12,266 nucleotides of DNA, taken from NCBI GenBank assembly GCA_964624465.1, contig CAZUZD010000184.1:1-12266 (forward strand), in the 5' to 3' direction. Made by a program: the position numbers and the translations under genes. This DNA is from CAZUZD01 sp964624465. GTDB taxonomy: Bacteria > Planctomycetota > Planctomycetia > Isosphaerales > Isosphaeraceae. Shown one piece after another: positions 1 through 6,057 of the stretch; position 1 is the first letter of the stretch, and each line of letters opens with the position of its first letter. The notes below the pieces were generated by a model. It did no database searches, had not been told where the DNA came from, and worked only from the letters and a program-made list of their open reading frames with translations.

Positions 1-1050
1 GGGCTCCATCAGGCAGGCGTGGAAGGCATAGAAGTTCTTCTTGGCCTGCGACATCGTCTCGTGGTTGTCCCACGCCTCGGGCACGAGCATCATCATCGCC
101 CGCGCCAGGCCGAAGCCCGACTTGACCAGCAGCTCGACGGCGTTGTCGAGGCAGGCCGTGTCGGAGAGCCCCTCGCGGATGATCGGCAGGAGCTTCTGGA
201 CGTCGCCCGGCTCGTACAGTTCGCTCTCGAAGAGCGCCTCACGGGCCCGCATCCAGTTGATGTTGCCGCGAAGGGTGTTGATCTCGCCGTTGTGTGCGAT
301 CATCCGGTACGGGTGCGCCAGCTCCCAGCTCGGGAACGTGTTGGTGCTGAACCGCGAGTGGAACAGGCACAGGGCGCTCTGGAAGGCCGGGTCGTTGAAG
401 TCATCGGCGTAGTAGTCGGGCAGCTGGCCGGGCGTGAGCATGCCCTTGTAGACCAGGGTGCGGCACGAGAGGCTGGCGAAGTAGAAGAACCGGCGGGTGT
501 GCATCGCCGACTGCTCGATGGCCGACTCGAACCGCTTGCGGACCACGAACAGCTTGCGCTCGAAGCGGTCGGGGTCGTCGTACGGCGAGGCGACGAAGGC
601 GTGGAACATCGCCGGCTCGACGGCGCGGGCGCTGTCGCCCAGCGAGCTGTTGTCGGTCTTGAGCCGGCGCCAGCCCAGGAACTTCAGGCCCTCCTCGCGG
701 AGGATCTCCTCGAAGAGCCGCATCCCCTGCGCCTGCTGAGCGGGCTCGGGCGACGCGAAGAACGCGCCGACGCCGTACGCCCCGGGCTCGGGCAAGAAGA
801 TGCCGAGCGGGGTGCAGCGGGCGCGGAGGAACTCGTGCGGGATCTGCACCAGCAGGCCGGCGCCGTCCCCGGTGTTCGCCTCGCAGCCGCAGGCCCCGCG
901 GTGGTCGAGGTTCAGCAGCGCGGTCAGGCCGTCGCGGACGATCCGGTGCGATTTGCGGCCCTTGAGGTCGACGAGGAAGCCGACACCGCAGCTGTCGTGC
1001 TCGTACTGCGGGTCGTAGAGGCCCTGGGGTTCGGGGTAGCCGCTGCTCAT
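1..1050 (-). CDS. gltB: Glutamate synthase large subunit, N-terminal part (partial)
   Basis: This is the amidotransferase half of glutamate synthase (GOGAT), which takes ammonia from glutamine and channels it to 2-oxoglutarate to make glutamate in the cytoplasm. The first 350 codons are present; the family is about 1500 residues, so the FMN/Fe-S synthase part lies beyond the left edge. The class-II glutaminase domain is clear. The motif HDSCGVGF puts the likely nucleophile at Cys21, after a 20-residue propeptide of the kind removed in this family. NLDHRGACGCEANTGDGAG follows, and AHNGEINTLRGN has its Asn at residue 254. The ATG at 1050 has AAAGG eight bases upstream. A co-directional LysR gene lies 181 bp upstream. 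Subunit type (NADPH or ferredoxin) cannot be told from this part. Confidence 0.96.
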   Translation of the reverse strand, partial: MSSGYPEPQGLYDPQYEHDSCGVGFLVDLKGRKSHRIVRDGLTALLNLDHRGACGCEANTGDGAGLLVQIPHEFLRARCTPLGIFLPEPGAYGVGAFFASPEPAQQAQGMRLFEEILREEGLKFLGWRRLKTDNSSLGDSARAVEPAMFHAFVASPYDDPDRFERKLFVVRKRFESAIEQSAMHTRRFFYFASLSCRTLVYKGMLTPGQLPDYYADDFNDPAFQSALCLFHSRFSTNTFPSWELAHPYRMIAHNGEINTLRGNINWMRAREALFESELYEPGDVQKLLPIIREGLSDTACLDNAVELLVKSGFGLARAMMMLVPEAWDNHETMSQAKKNFYAFHACLMEP

Positions 1051-1231
1051 GCGTCACACCTTTCAGGTCGCGTCTCGGGCAGATCCGTCGGCCGGATGAT
1101 CCCGATCCCTGGGATCCTCGGTTCAGATCATCGTCTCGGGCGGAGGTCGGTCGGTCGGTCGGACCGGCGGCGGGGCCGCTCGATCCGGTCGGTCAGCCTG
1201 CGGGAGGCGGGCGGCCGCCCCCGGCGTGGTG
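1051..1231 (-). promoter_or_regulatory. Upstream region of gltB
   Basis: These 181 bp lie between the LysR stop and the gltB start. I find no convincing -35/-10 or -24/-12 pair. The region holds two exact copies of CGTCTCGGGC (1071-1080 and 1132-1141, 61 bp apart), a dyad GATCCC-T-GGGATC (1104-1116), and a short GGTC tandem run (1145-1163). Any of these could be regulatory; none is proven. gltB may also be read from the LysR promoter. Confidence 0.3.
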
Positions 1232-2173
1232 TCAGCGGCCGCTGGTGGCCGGAGCCGCGGCCGGGTCGGCGACGGCGGGTGCGTCCTCGTCCACCTGTTG
1301 CAGCAGGTCGAGGAAGCGGCTGGCGGTGGGGCCGAGCCGGGCCCGACCGCGGTGCACGATCACCAGCGGGCGGGTGAGGCGATGGTCGCGGAACCGGACG
1401 GCCGCCAGCGTGCCGGCCGCCAGCTCGCGCTCCAGCGTCGGGCGGGGTAGGATCGCGATCCCGGCCGGGATCTCCACCGCCCGCTTGATGTTCTCGATGT
1501 TGTCGAATTCGAGCCCCACCTCCACCTGCACCCCCGACTTGCGGAGGAAGCGGTCGATGGTGCGGCGGATCGCCAGCTCGCTGTCAAACGCCACGAACTT
1601 CTCGCCGTCGAGCTGGCCGATCTCGATCTCCCCGAGCGCCGCGAACCGGTGCTTGGGGTGGACGGTCACGACCATCTCCTCCTCTCGCCACGGCAGGACG
1701 GTCAGGTCGGCCCACTTCTTGGGGTAGGAGACGATGCCCAGCTCGGCGGCGCCGGACTGGACGGCCTCGACCACCCGGGTCGGATGCAGGTACTCCACCC
1801 GCACCTTGGCGCTGGGGTACGTCCGCTCGAAGTGCTCCACATAGCGGGTCATATGAGCCAGGCCCACCGAGTAGATCGAGGCCACCGTGACCGTGCCCAC
1901 GACATGCTGCTCGTCGGAGAGGCTCTGGACCCGGGCCTCGAGCTCGAAGTAGCGACCGACCAGGTCCTTGACCCCCTCGTAGTAGACGCGGCCATGGGCC
2001 GTCAGGATCAGGGGGCGCTTGGACCGATCGATCAGCTTGACCCCCAGGTGCTCCTCCAGGTTCCGCACCGCCTGGCTGGCCGACGACTGCGAGACCCCAT
2101 TCTCGGCGGCACCCCGCGAGAAGCTGGTCCAGCGGACGACGTCGCAGAAGATCTTGAGCGCTTCGAGCTGCAT
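1232..2173 (-). CDS. LysR-type transcriptional regulator
   Basis: A 313-residue DNA-binding regulator of usual family length. The winged helix-turn-helix is at residues 1-60, with FSRGAAENGVSQSSASQAVR followed by LEEHLGVKLIDR and the wing LILTAHGR. Residues about 92-295 form the two-lobed effector-binding domain, and the C-terminus is Ala/Pro rich. I chose the ATG at 2173 because GAGGG lies five bases upstream and the family starts at this point; the frame is open 30 codons further upstream without family similarity. It precedes gltB on the same strand, so control of glutamate synthesis, as by Bacillus GltC, is an attractive guess, although GltC is divergent from its target. The effector is unknown. 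Two dyads in its promoter region suggest autoregulation. Confidence 0.93.
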   Translation of the reverse strand: MQLEALKIFCDVVRWTSFSRGAAENGVSQSSASQAVRNLEEHLGVKLIDRSKRPLILTAHGRVYYEGVKDLVGRYFELEARVQSLSDEQHVVGTVTVASIYSVGLAHMTRYVEHFERTYPSAKVRVEYLHPTRVVEAVQSGAAELGIVSYPKKWADLTVLPWREEEMVVTVHPKHRFAALGEIEIGQLDGEKFVAFDSELAIRRTIDRFLRKSGVQVEVGLEFDNIENIKRAVEIPAGIAILPRPTLERELAAGTLAAVRFRDHRLTRPLVIVHRGRARLGPTASRFLDLLQQVDEDAPAVADPAAAPATSGR

Positions 2174-2294
2174 CGAGACCCTCACGGCCGACGGTGGAAC
2201 CGCCGGGAGGCCTTGCTGTATCCAGATTTGCATCCGTCGAAACTGTCGCGAGTAGCCCGGCACCTCGGGGCGACTTGCAATAGTACGTCGGGGC

Positions 2295-2315
2295 AGTATT
2301 CGCGTTCCGAATACT
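2295..2315. promoter_or_regulatory. LysR-type operator dyad 1
   Basis: A perfect inverted repeat, AGTATTCG-N5-CGAATACT, centred at 2305. It contains a T-N11-A core (T2299, A2311), the classic signature of LysR-family binding sites. It overlaps the candidate -10 and start of the LysR gene. Binding by the adjacent regulator is inferred. Confidence 0.55.
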
Positions 2316-2342
2316 TAACTCGGGCCGATCGGCCGGCGTCAA
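2313..2342 (-). promoter_or_regulatory. Candidate promoter of the LysR gene
   Basis: On the minus strand TTGACG (2342-2337, five of six consensus bases) is followed after 18 bp by TTAAGT (2318-2313, three of six). This predicts a start near 2306 and a leader of about 130 nt. The region is clearly more A/T rich than its surroundings. The weak -10 overlaps a LysR-type dyad, which fits autorepression. Confidence 0.4.
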
Positions 2343-2372
2343 GAGAAAAAAAGCGAAAATGACGGCCGGCGC

Positions 2373-2393
2373 AGTATCGGAAAAACCGATTCT
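2373..2393. promoter_or_regulatory. LysR-type operator dyad 2
   Basis: A second dyad, centred at 2383, with perfect inner arms ATCGG-AAAAA-CCGAT and the same offset T-N11-A core (T2377, A2389). Across the 21-bp site 11 of 16 arm positions match dyad 1. It lies 78 bp from dyad 1, about 77 bases upstream of the predicted LysR start, near where upstream recognition sites of this family usually lie. An A-rich tract (2341-2360) separates the two. Confidence 0.45.
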
Positions 2394-2622
2394 AGTGCCT
2401 GGGGCAACCGGATCGACGCATTCGGATGCCCTGGGAGCCGGCGGGCTCCGGCAGGGCTCGGAGGCCCGCCTGATCGGTCGCCTGCGGGCGGGTCCGCCGA
2501 CCCCCGAAGGTGGGGCGGGATTTTCCGGAACCCATTAGAAAAACAAGAACTTGGAGTCGGTCCAGATCGTAAACCAGGAGGCAGCCAGGGGAGATTGCAC
2601 CGGGAGGGAAGAGGGGGATCAC
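2394..2622 (+). other. Hairpin-rich leader of the 84-residue gene
   Basis: This stretch between the LysR control region and the small gene contains GGAGCC-GGCG-GGCTCC (2434-2449) and GCCCGC/GCGGGC (2464-2469 with 2484-2489). A C-run/G-run pair follows at about 2500-2517, before ATTTT. It may be a structured 5' leader or an attenuator-like element. No clear promoter is seen for the small gene. Confidence 0.3.
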
Positions 2623-2877
2623 ATGATCCGAAAACGGGACCTGTACGTCGCCACTTACGGGCCGGTGGCCGGCCCGAAGCTGTATCACGCCTTGCAGAGC
2701 CAGGCCGCCCACGCCGGGGTGAGTGCCCGGCTGCGGCGCCGACTTGACGAGCTGGAGGGCCGACGGCCTCCCCGGCCGCGGGCCGTCTCGGCGGACGTGT
2801 TGCCGCTGTTTCCCGAGCCGGAGCGGCCAGACCGGGCGTCGGTCGGGCTGGCTTCTAGTCCGGGCCGCGACCTCTGA
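2623..2877 (+). CDS. Small hypothetical protein, 84 residues
   Basis: I do not recognise this protein. The ATG at 2623 has a strong ribosome binding site (GAGGGGG, five bases upstream), which is the main reason for calling it. The frame is also open upstream to a TTG at 2551, without a comparable site. The N-terminal half is basic and probably helical (YGPVAGPKLYHALQSQAAHA, then SARLRRRLDELEGRR at residues 34-48). The rest is Pro/Arg rich and probably disordered. There is no signal peptide or membrane segment. The basic helix could bind nucleic acid, but nothing shows it. It is divergent from the LysR gene. Confidence 0.55.
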   Translation: MIRKRDLYVATYGPVAGPKLYHALQSQAAHAGVSARLRRRLDELEGRRPPRPRAVSADVLPLFPEPERPDRASVGLASSPGRDL

Positions 2878-3039
2878 ATCGCGGACCGCGGCTGCCCCGG
2901 ATGGCGCGGGGCGCAATCAACGAGCCGGCCGGGACCGACCAACCTCAGCGGACCACCTCTCCCATGGTCGCTTCAGCGGTCGAGCCCGGCCGGCTCTGCT
3001 CGGACTGGGTGGCCCAGGGGCGGCACACCCGGTGTGGAG

Positions 3040-3222
3040 AGGGCGAGCGGGGGGGTCGTGCGAGGCAACCCGCTCGCCCTTTGGCGGTTGGAAGCCCCCA
3101 GCGAGCTGGGAGGCCACCGTCGCCAGTGGGGTGGTTCATTTCTCCGGATCGGCTCTGATCCGGGGCGACTCGGACACCGAAGGGATCTGGCTTTTTCGAT
3201 CCCCTCAGGAGTCGCACACGGC
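3040..3222 (-). ncRNA. Candidate sigma-54-driven small RNA
   Basis: The -24/-12 match just to the right predicts a transcript starting at 3222 with G. Reading left it would contain, in order, the two-part stem (3215-3165), CCGGATC/GATCCGG (3163-3144), CCCAG/CTGGG (3110-3097) and finally the 12-bp stem (3080-3040), giving an RNA of about 183 nt. The last stem is strong enough to act as a terminator but has no U-tract on this strand. The RNA and its extent are inferred. Without termination the transcript would continue antisense to the small gene and into the LysR gene. Confidence 0.3.
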
Positions 3223-3232
3223 TGAAGGAGAA

Positions 3233-3250
3233 AGCAACGGCGGTGCCAAA
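3233..3250 (-). promoter_or_regulatory. Sigma-54 (-24/-12) promoter match
   Basis: On the minus strand TTTGGCAC (3250-3243), five bases and TTGCT (3237-3233) match the sigma-54 consensus TGGCAC-N5-TTGCW at every fixed position, with exactly ten bases between GG and GC. The predicted start is 3222. An exact match of this length is unlikely by chance in 12 kb (I estimate about one in a hundred). No protein gene lies directly downstream on this strand. Confidence 0.5.
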
Positions 3251-3308
3251 TCGACGCAGGGCTCATTTCGAGTCGCCGTCTTCGCTAGCGGAGCGTCCGA
3301 GCCAGAGG

Positions 3309-3338
3309 CTTAAGGTCAAATCAGTTTGGCACTTAAGG
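3309..3338. repeat. Two CTTAAGG copies upstream of the sigma-54 site
   Basis: CTTAAGG occurs at 3309-3315 and 3332-3338, 23 bp apart, each containing the palindrome CTTAAG. Relative to the predicted leftward start they lie at about -88 to -117, where activators of sigma-54 promoters usually bind. The sites do not match the NtrC consensus that I know. Confidence 0.3.
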
Positions 3339-3477
3339 AAAGCGACCTGGTCACGGCTTTTTCCGGTGTGGGTCCGGCTCACGGGAGTGGTAGAGTTCGG
3401 CGACCGAGAGCAACTGTCGAGGAATTGGGCAGGTGGGCCTAGCCCCTGGGCAGCCCGTTTCGAGGAGTGGCACGACG

Positions 3478-4761
3478 ATGACGCGCCGGGCACAGACGAC
3501 GGGCCGGGGTCGGGGCTCCGCAGCATCAGACGCCCTCCTCGAGGGGACGAATCTCCCGTTCGCGGACCCCCGGACCGGTTCGGTCCCGAGGTGGCGCCGC
3601 GTCGAGCGCTGGCTCGGTCGCGACGGCGTGGGCGCCCGTCACGCCGGTCCTTCGGACTGGTGGCAGGCACTGGCCGTCCTCAAGACCTGGGCCGAAGCCG
3701 AGCCGGCGTCCTGGACCCCCGAGCGGGTGGCGCGGCTCGAACCGCTGCTGCGCGTTGCGATCGCGGCAGGCCGCGGCGATGGCTCGCTGGCCCTCGGCGG
3801 GACACCACCCCCGGATCGGGCCCGGATCGCCCGGTTCTGGAGCGCGCGAATCGGTGAGCCCGGCCTGGAGCGGCTGGTGCGGACCGCCGTCGGGGAGCCC
3901 GCGCGAACGCGAGCCTCCGACCTGCCCCTCGACCCCTCCTGGGTGGGGGGGCTGCCGTCGCTCCTTGCCTTGCTCCGGTCCGAGGCCGGCCCGGAGGGTG
4001 CAGTGCTCGCGGTCGATCCTCGTCAGGGCGGGCCTGGCACCCGTCTGGAGCTCTGGGCCGAGGGGGTGAACTGGCTGGGCGGGCTCTGGTCGACCCAGGG
4101 ACCCGAGCCGGAGGCCCGTGCAGCTCGAATCGTCGGCTGGACCACGGGGCCCGAGGTCGACTGGGTGGAGTGGTCGCTGAAGGTGGGCTCCGAGCGGGTG
4201 GTCCGCACCGTGATCCTGCTCAAGGAGTTCGGTGTGGCCCTGCTGGCCCAGGAGAGCACGAGCCGCGACCCGTCGGCGGGGTTCCGGCTCGACCTGGCCC
4301 CGGGGGTGACCACCCGCACCCTCCCGGACTCGCGGGCCCTCGCGCTGGCGGTGCGGGGTCGCGCGGCCCGGATCTATCCGCTGGGCCTGCCCGCGCTGGA
4401 CTATGCAACGGATCGCGGCTCGTTCACGGCCGACCCCGCCGGAGGCTCGCTCCGTCTGCGCCAGACAAGCCCCGGCCGCCGTCACTGGCTGCCGCTGGCC
4501 GTGTGCTGGGACCCGGAGCGGGTGCGACGCCCGGCGACCTGGCGGGTCCTGACCGTCGCCGAGCAGGCGAAGGTCTGCCCGCCCGAGGTCGCCTGCGCGG
4601 TGCGGCTGGGCTGGGGGTTGAGCCTCGACGGTTTGCTGATCTACCGCAGCCTCGCGAAGCCGGCCTCTCGCTCGTTCCTCGGCGCCCACACCACCAGCCG
4701 ACTCTTCGTCGGCCGGCTCGACTCCGAGGGGGACGTCACTCCGTTGCTTCAGATCCAGTGA
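3478..4761 (+). CDS. Hypothetical protein, 427 residues, possible beta-sandwich
   Basis: I cannot assign a function. The ATG at 3478 follows GAGGAG by ten bases; an alternative start 15 codons upstream lacks a site. Residues 1-25 are basic and low complexity. Residues about 36-170 look helical, with repeated Trp (RVERWLGRDG, DWWQALAVLKTWAEAEPASW). Residues about 176-425 are rich in beta-strands; the WVEWSLKVGSERVVRTVILL and FGVALLAQ part loosely resembles the beta-sheet domain attached to heparinase II/III-type lyases, but no lyase active site is seen. Neither a signal peptide nor a membrane helix is present, so it should be cytoplasmic. It converges on the 70-residue gene. Confidence 0.75.
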   Translation: MTRRAQTTGRGRGSAASDALLEGTNLPFADPRTGSVPRWRRVERWLGRDGVGARHAGPSDWWQALAVLKTWAEAEPASWTPERVARLEPLLRVAIAAGRGDGSLALGGTPPPDRARIARFWSARIGEPGLERLVRTAVGEPARTRASDLPLDPSWVGGLPSLLALLRSEAGPEGAVLAVDPRQGGPGTRLELWAEGVNWLGGLWSTQGPEPEARAARIVGWTTGPEVDWVEWSLKVGSERVVRTVILLKEFGVALLAQESTSRDPSAGFRLDLAPGVTTRTLPDSRALALAVRGRAARIYPLGLPALDYATDRGSFTADPAGGSLRLRQTSPGRRHWLPLAVCWDPERVRRPATWRVLTVAEQAKVCPPEVACAVRLGWGLSLDGLLIYRSLAKPASRSFLGAHTTSRLFVGRLDSEGDVTPLLQIQ

Positions 4762-4773
4762 GGGCCGGACCGG

Positions 4774-4790
4774 CTGGCCGTGGCGGCCGG
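4774..4790. terminator. Convergent-gene hairpin, possible terminator
   Basis: In the 31-bp gap between two converging genes, GGCCG-TGG-CGGCC plus one wobble and one further pair forms a compact G/C hairpin. There is no T-run on either side, so it is only a candidate. Confidence 0.25.
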
Positions 4791-4792
4791 GC

Positions 4793-5005
4793 TCACTTGC
4801 GAGTGGGGACGTTGACCGTGGCCCAGAGCGACAGGGCGATGTAGAGGGTCGACACGGCCACGGTCGTGTAGCCGCTGTGACGGTGGGCGGTGACCAGGTT
4901 CGTCTTGCCGGCGTGGATCAGCTGGCCGAGCGAGAGCTGGGCGAGGATCAGGAACGCGCTCAGGATGCCCAGGCCGAGGAGGAGGAACTTCTGTCGGGCG
5001 GTCAT
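4793..5005 (-). CDS. Small two-helix membrane protein, 70 residues
   Basis: Function unknown. Two hydrophobic segments (residues about 7-27 and 45-64) flank a short loop with His41 and His43 (TAHRHSGY). The His spacing recalls haem- or metal-binding loops of small cytochrome-like membrane proteins, but two helices are too few for a known fold and I do not claim haem binding. The ATG at 5005 has only a weak site (AAAGG about 12 bases upstream). It lies 152 bp downstream of the diadenylate cyclase on the same strand and may share its transcript. Confidence 0.7.
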   Translation of the reverse strand: MTARQKFLLLGLGILSAFLILAQLSLGQLIHAGKTNLVTAHRHSGYTTVAVSTLYIALSLWATVNVPTRK

Positions 5006-5080
5006 CGGGGGCAAAGGCCTTTCCGGTCGAGGGGCCGCGGACGTCGCGGGATGGGCCCCGGACGTGTGCCCGGAACCCGG

Positions 5081-5097
5081 ATCATGCTGCTCATGAT
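5081..5097. repeat. Inverted repeat between cyclase and small membrane gene
   Basis: ATCATG-N5-CATGAT is a perfect 6-bp inverted repeat in the 152-bp gap. It could be an operator or a weak hairpin. A G/C-rich partial palindrome (about 5140-5155) lies just after the cyclase stop. Nothing else is apparent in the gap. Confidence 0.3.
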
Positions 5098-5157
5098 GGA
5101 CACCGCCGCCGGATGCGGCAAGCCGGCACCCGGCGCCGACCGGCCGGCGGCCGGGGC

Positions 5158-6057
5158 TCAGAGGCTGCCGACCTGGCGGCTGCGGGGCTTCTGGATGTCG
5201 GTGACCAGGCGGCCGCCCTTGAAGATCGAGACGCTGCCGGTCGACTGCGAGATGCAGAGCGCCACGGAGCGGGTGGTGGTCGTGATCCCGGCGGCGGCCT
5301 CGTGCCGAGCCCCCAGGCCGTGGGGCAGGGGCTCGGTCGGCTTGTCCTGGGGCACCAGGTAGCGGGCCGTGCTGAGGATCACCCCGTCGCCCCGGATGAT
5401 GAAGGCGCCGTCGAGCGAGGAGAATTCCTTGACCGTCTCCTCGAGCCGCGGGTCGAGCACGTTGCGCTCGTCCTCGGGGTAGCCGTGAAATGGGTTGATC
5501 ACGAGCTGGCGGCTCTGGGCGAGCACGTTCTCGGTGTCGCCCAGCACGAACAGGGCGCCGACCGGCCGTCCCTCGCGGCCTTCCATGCCCAGCTCGGCGG
5601 CCAGCGAGAGGACCCGCTCGAAGACGGCCGGGCGGACGTCCGGGGGCAACGGCTCGGCGGCGGCTGCGGTGAACATCTCGACCTCGGTGCCCAGGTCCAG
5701 TACGAGCACCGTATCGAGCTGGTTGGAGCCCTGAATGCCGGTGAGCCAGACGACCCGGTCGCCGAACTGGATCTTCCCCTCGATGGCCGCCACCAGGGTC
5801 GCGATCTTGACCTGGCCGGAGCGGGTCATCGGGATGTCGGGCACGTTGACCACCGCACACAGATCGTCCCAGCCGGCCGGCGGGCGGAAGTCCAGGCGCC
5901 TGGAGACCAGCACGACGCGGAAGTCGACATCCTGGATCAGGGCCGCCAGGTCGCCATCCTCCTCGACCACGTCGGCATAGAGTAGGACGGCGCGCGCCCC
6001 GCATTCGCGGGCGATCGCATGGGCGTGCCGGACGAGACTGCGGGTGAGCGTCTTCAC
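5158..6057 (-). CDS. Diadenylate cyclase, DacZ-type (c-di-AMP synthase)
   Basis: Condenses two ATP into cyclic di-AMP, a messenger that controls potassium and osmolyte balance in many bacteria and archaea. The C-terminal DisA_N domain is complete: GDTENVLAQSRQLVINPFHG (173-192), the DGA motif in LDGAFIIRGDG (215-225), GLGARHEAAAGITTTT (247-262) and SQSTGSVSIFKGG (270-282). The RHR motif of DisA is RHE here, as the position after RH varies in DacZ-like proteins. Residues 1-130 form an alpha/beta domain (GARAVLLYAD, WLTGIQGSNQLDTVLVLDLG) like the pyruvate-kinase-C-like domain reported for archaeal DacZ. The start is GTG, overlapping the stop of the upstream gene (GTGA), so translation is probably coupled. 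No membrane helix is present, so it is a cytosolic enzyme. Confidence 0.9.
   Translation of the reverse strand: MKTLTRSLVRHAHAIARECGARAVLLYADVVEEDGDLAALIQDVDFRVVLVSRRLDFRPPAGWDDLCAVVNVPDIPMTRSGQVKIATLVAAIEGKIQFGDRVVWLTGIQGSNQLDTVLVLDLGTEVEMFTAAAAEPLPPDVRPAVFERVLSLAAELGMEGREGRPVGALFVLGDTENVLAQSRQLVINPFHGYPEDERNVLDPRLEETVKEFSSLDGAFIIRGDGVILSTARYLVPQDKPTEPLPHGLGARHEAAAGITTTTRSVALCISQSTGSVSIFKGGRLVTDIQKPRSRQVGSL

Larger units (their letters stand above)
2878..3477. other. 600-bp gene-free, structure-rich region
   Basis: No open frame here has both a ribosome binding site and protein-like composition. Hairpins: CACAC-CCG-GTGTG (about 3024-3036); a 12-bp perfect stem, 3040-3051 with 3069-3080; CCCAG-CGAG-CTGGG (3097-3110); CCGGATC/GATCCGG (3144-3163); and a two-part stem, 3165-3171 with 3209-3215 enclosing 3182-3187 with 3198-3203. 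GTGCCAAA (3243-3250) and TTTGGCAC (3325-3332) form a distant inverted repeat. I looked for tRNA, tmRNA, RNase P, SRP RNA and common riboswitch cores and saw none. Confidence 0.5.

Noticed and set aside
1145..1163. GGTC tandem run as a microsatellite or CRISPR-like repeat
   Set aside because: Only about four and a half four-base units; no CRISPR repeats, transposase genes or insertion-sequence ends were seen anywhere in the window.
19..1377. Long open frame on the plus strand opposite gltB
   Set aside because: It is antisense to an unmistakable glutamate synthase frame; high G/C third positions keep such shadow frames open.
2945..3217. Minus-strand 90-codon frame downstream of the sigma-54 match
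   Set aside because: Only a GTG start without a ribosome site; an internal ATG has GGAG too close. The composition is not protein-like, so an RNA product is preferred.
2878..3477. Known structural RNA (tRNA, tmRNA, RNase P, SRP RNA, common riboswitches)
   Set aside because: None of their conserved core sequences could be found on either strand.
5002..5094. 30-codon minus-strand frame whose stop overlaps the start of the 70-residue gene
   Set aside because: No ribosome site, Pro/Arg-rich composition typical of G/C-rich noncoding DNA, and one overlap alone is weak evidence for a leader peptide.
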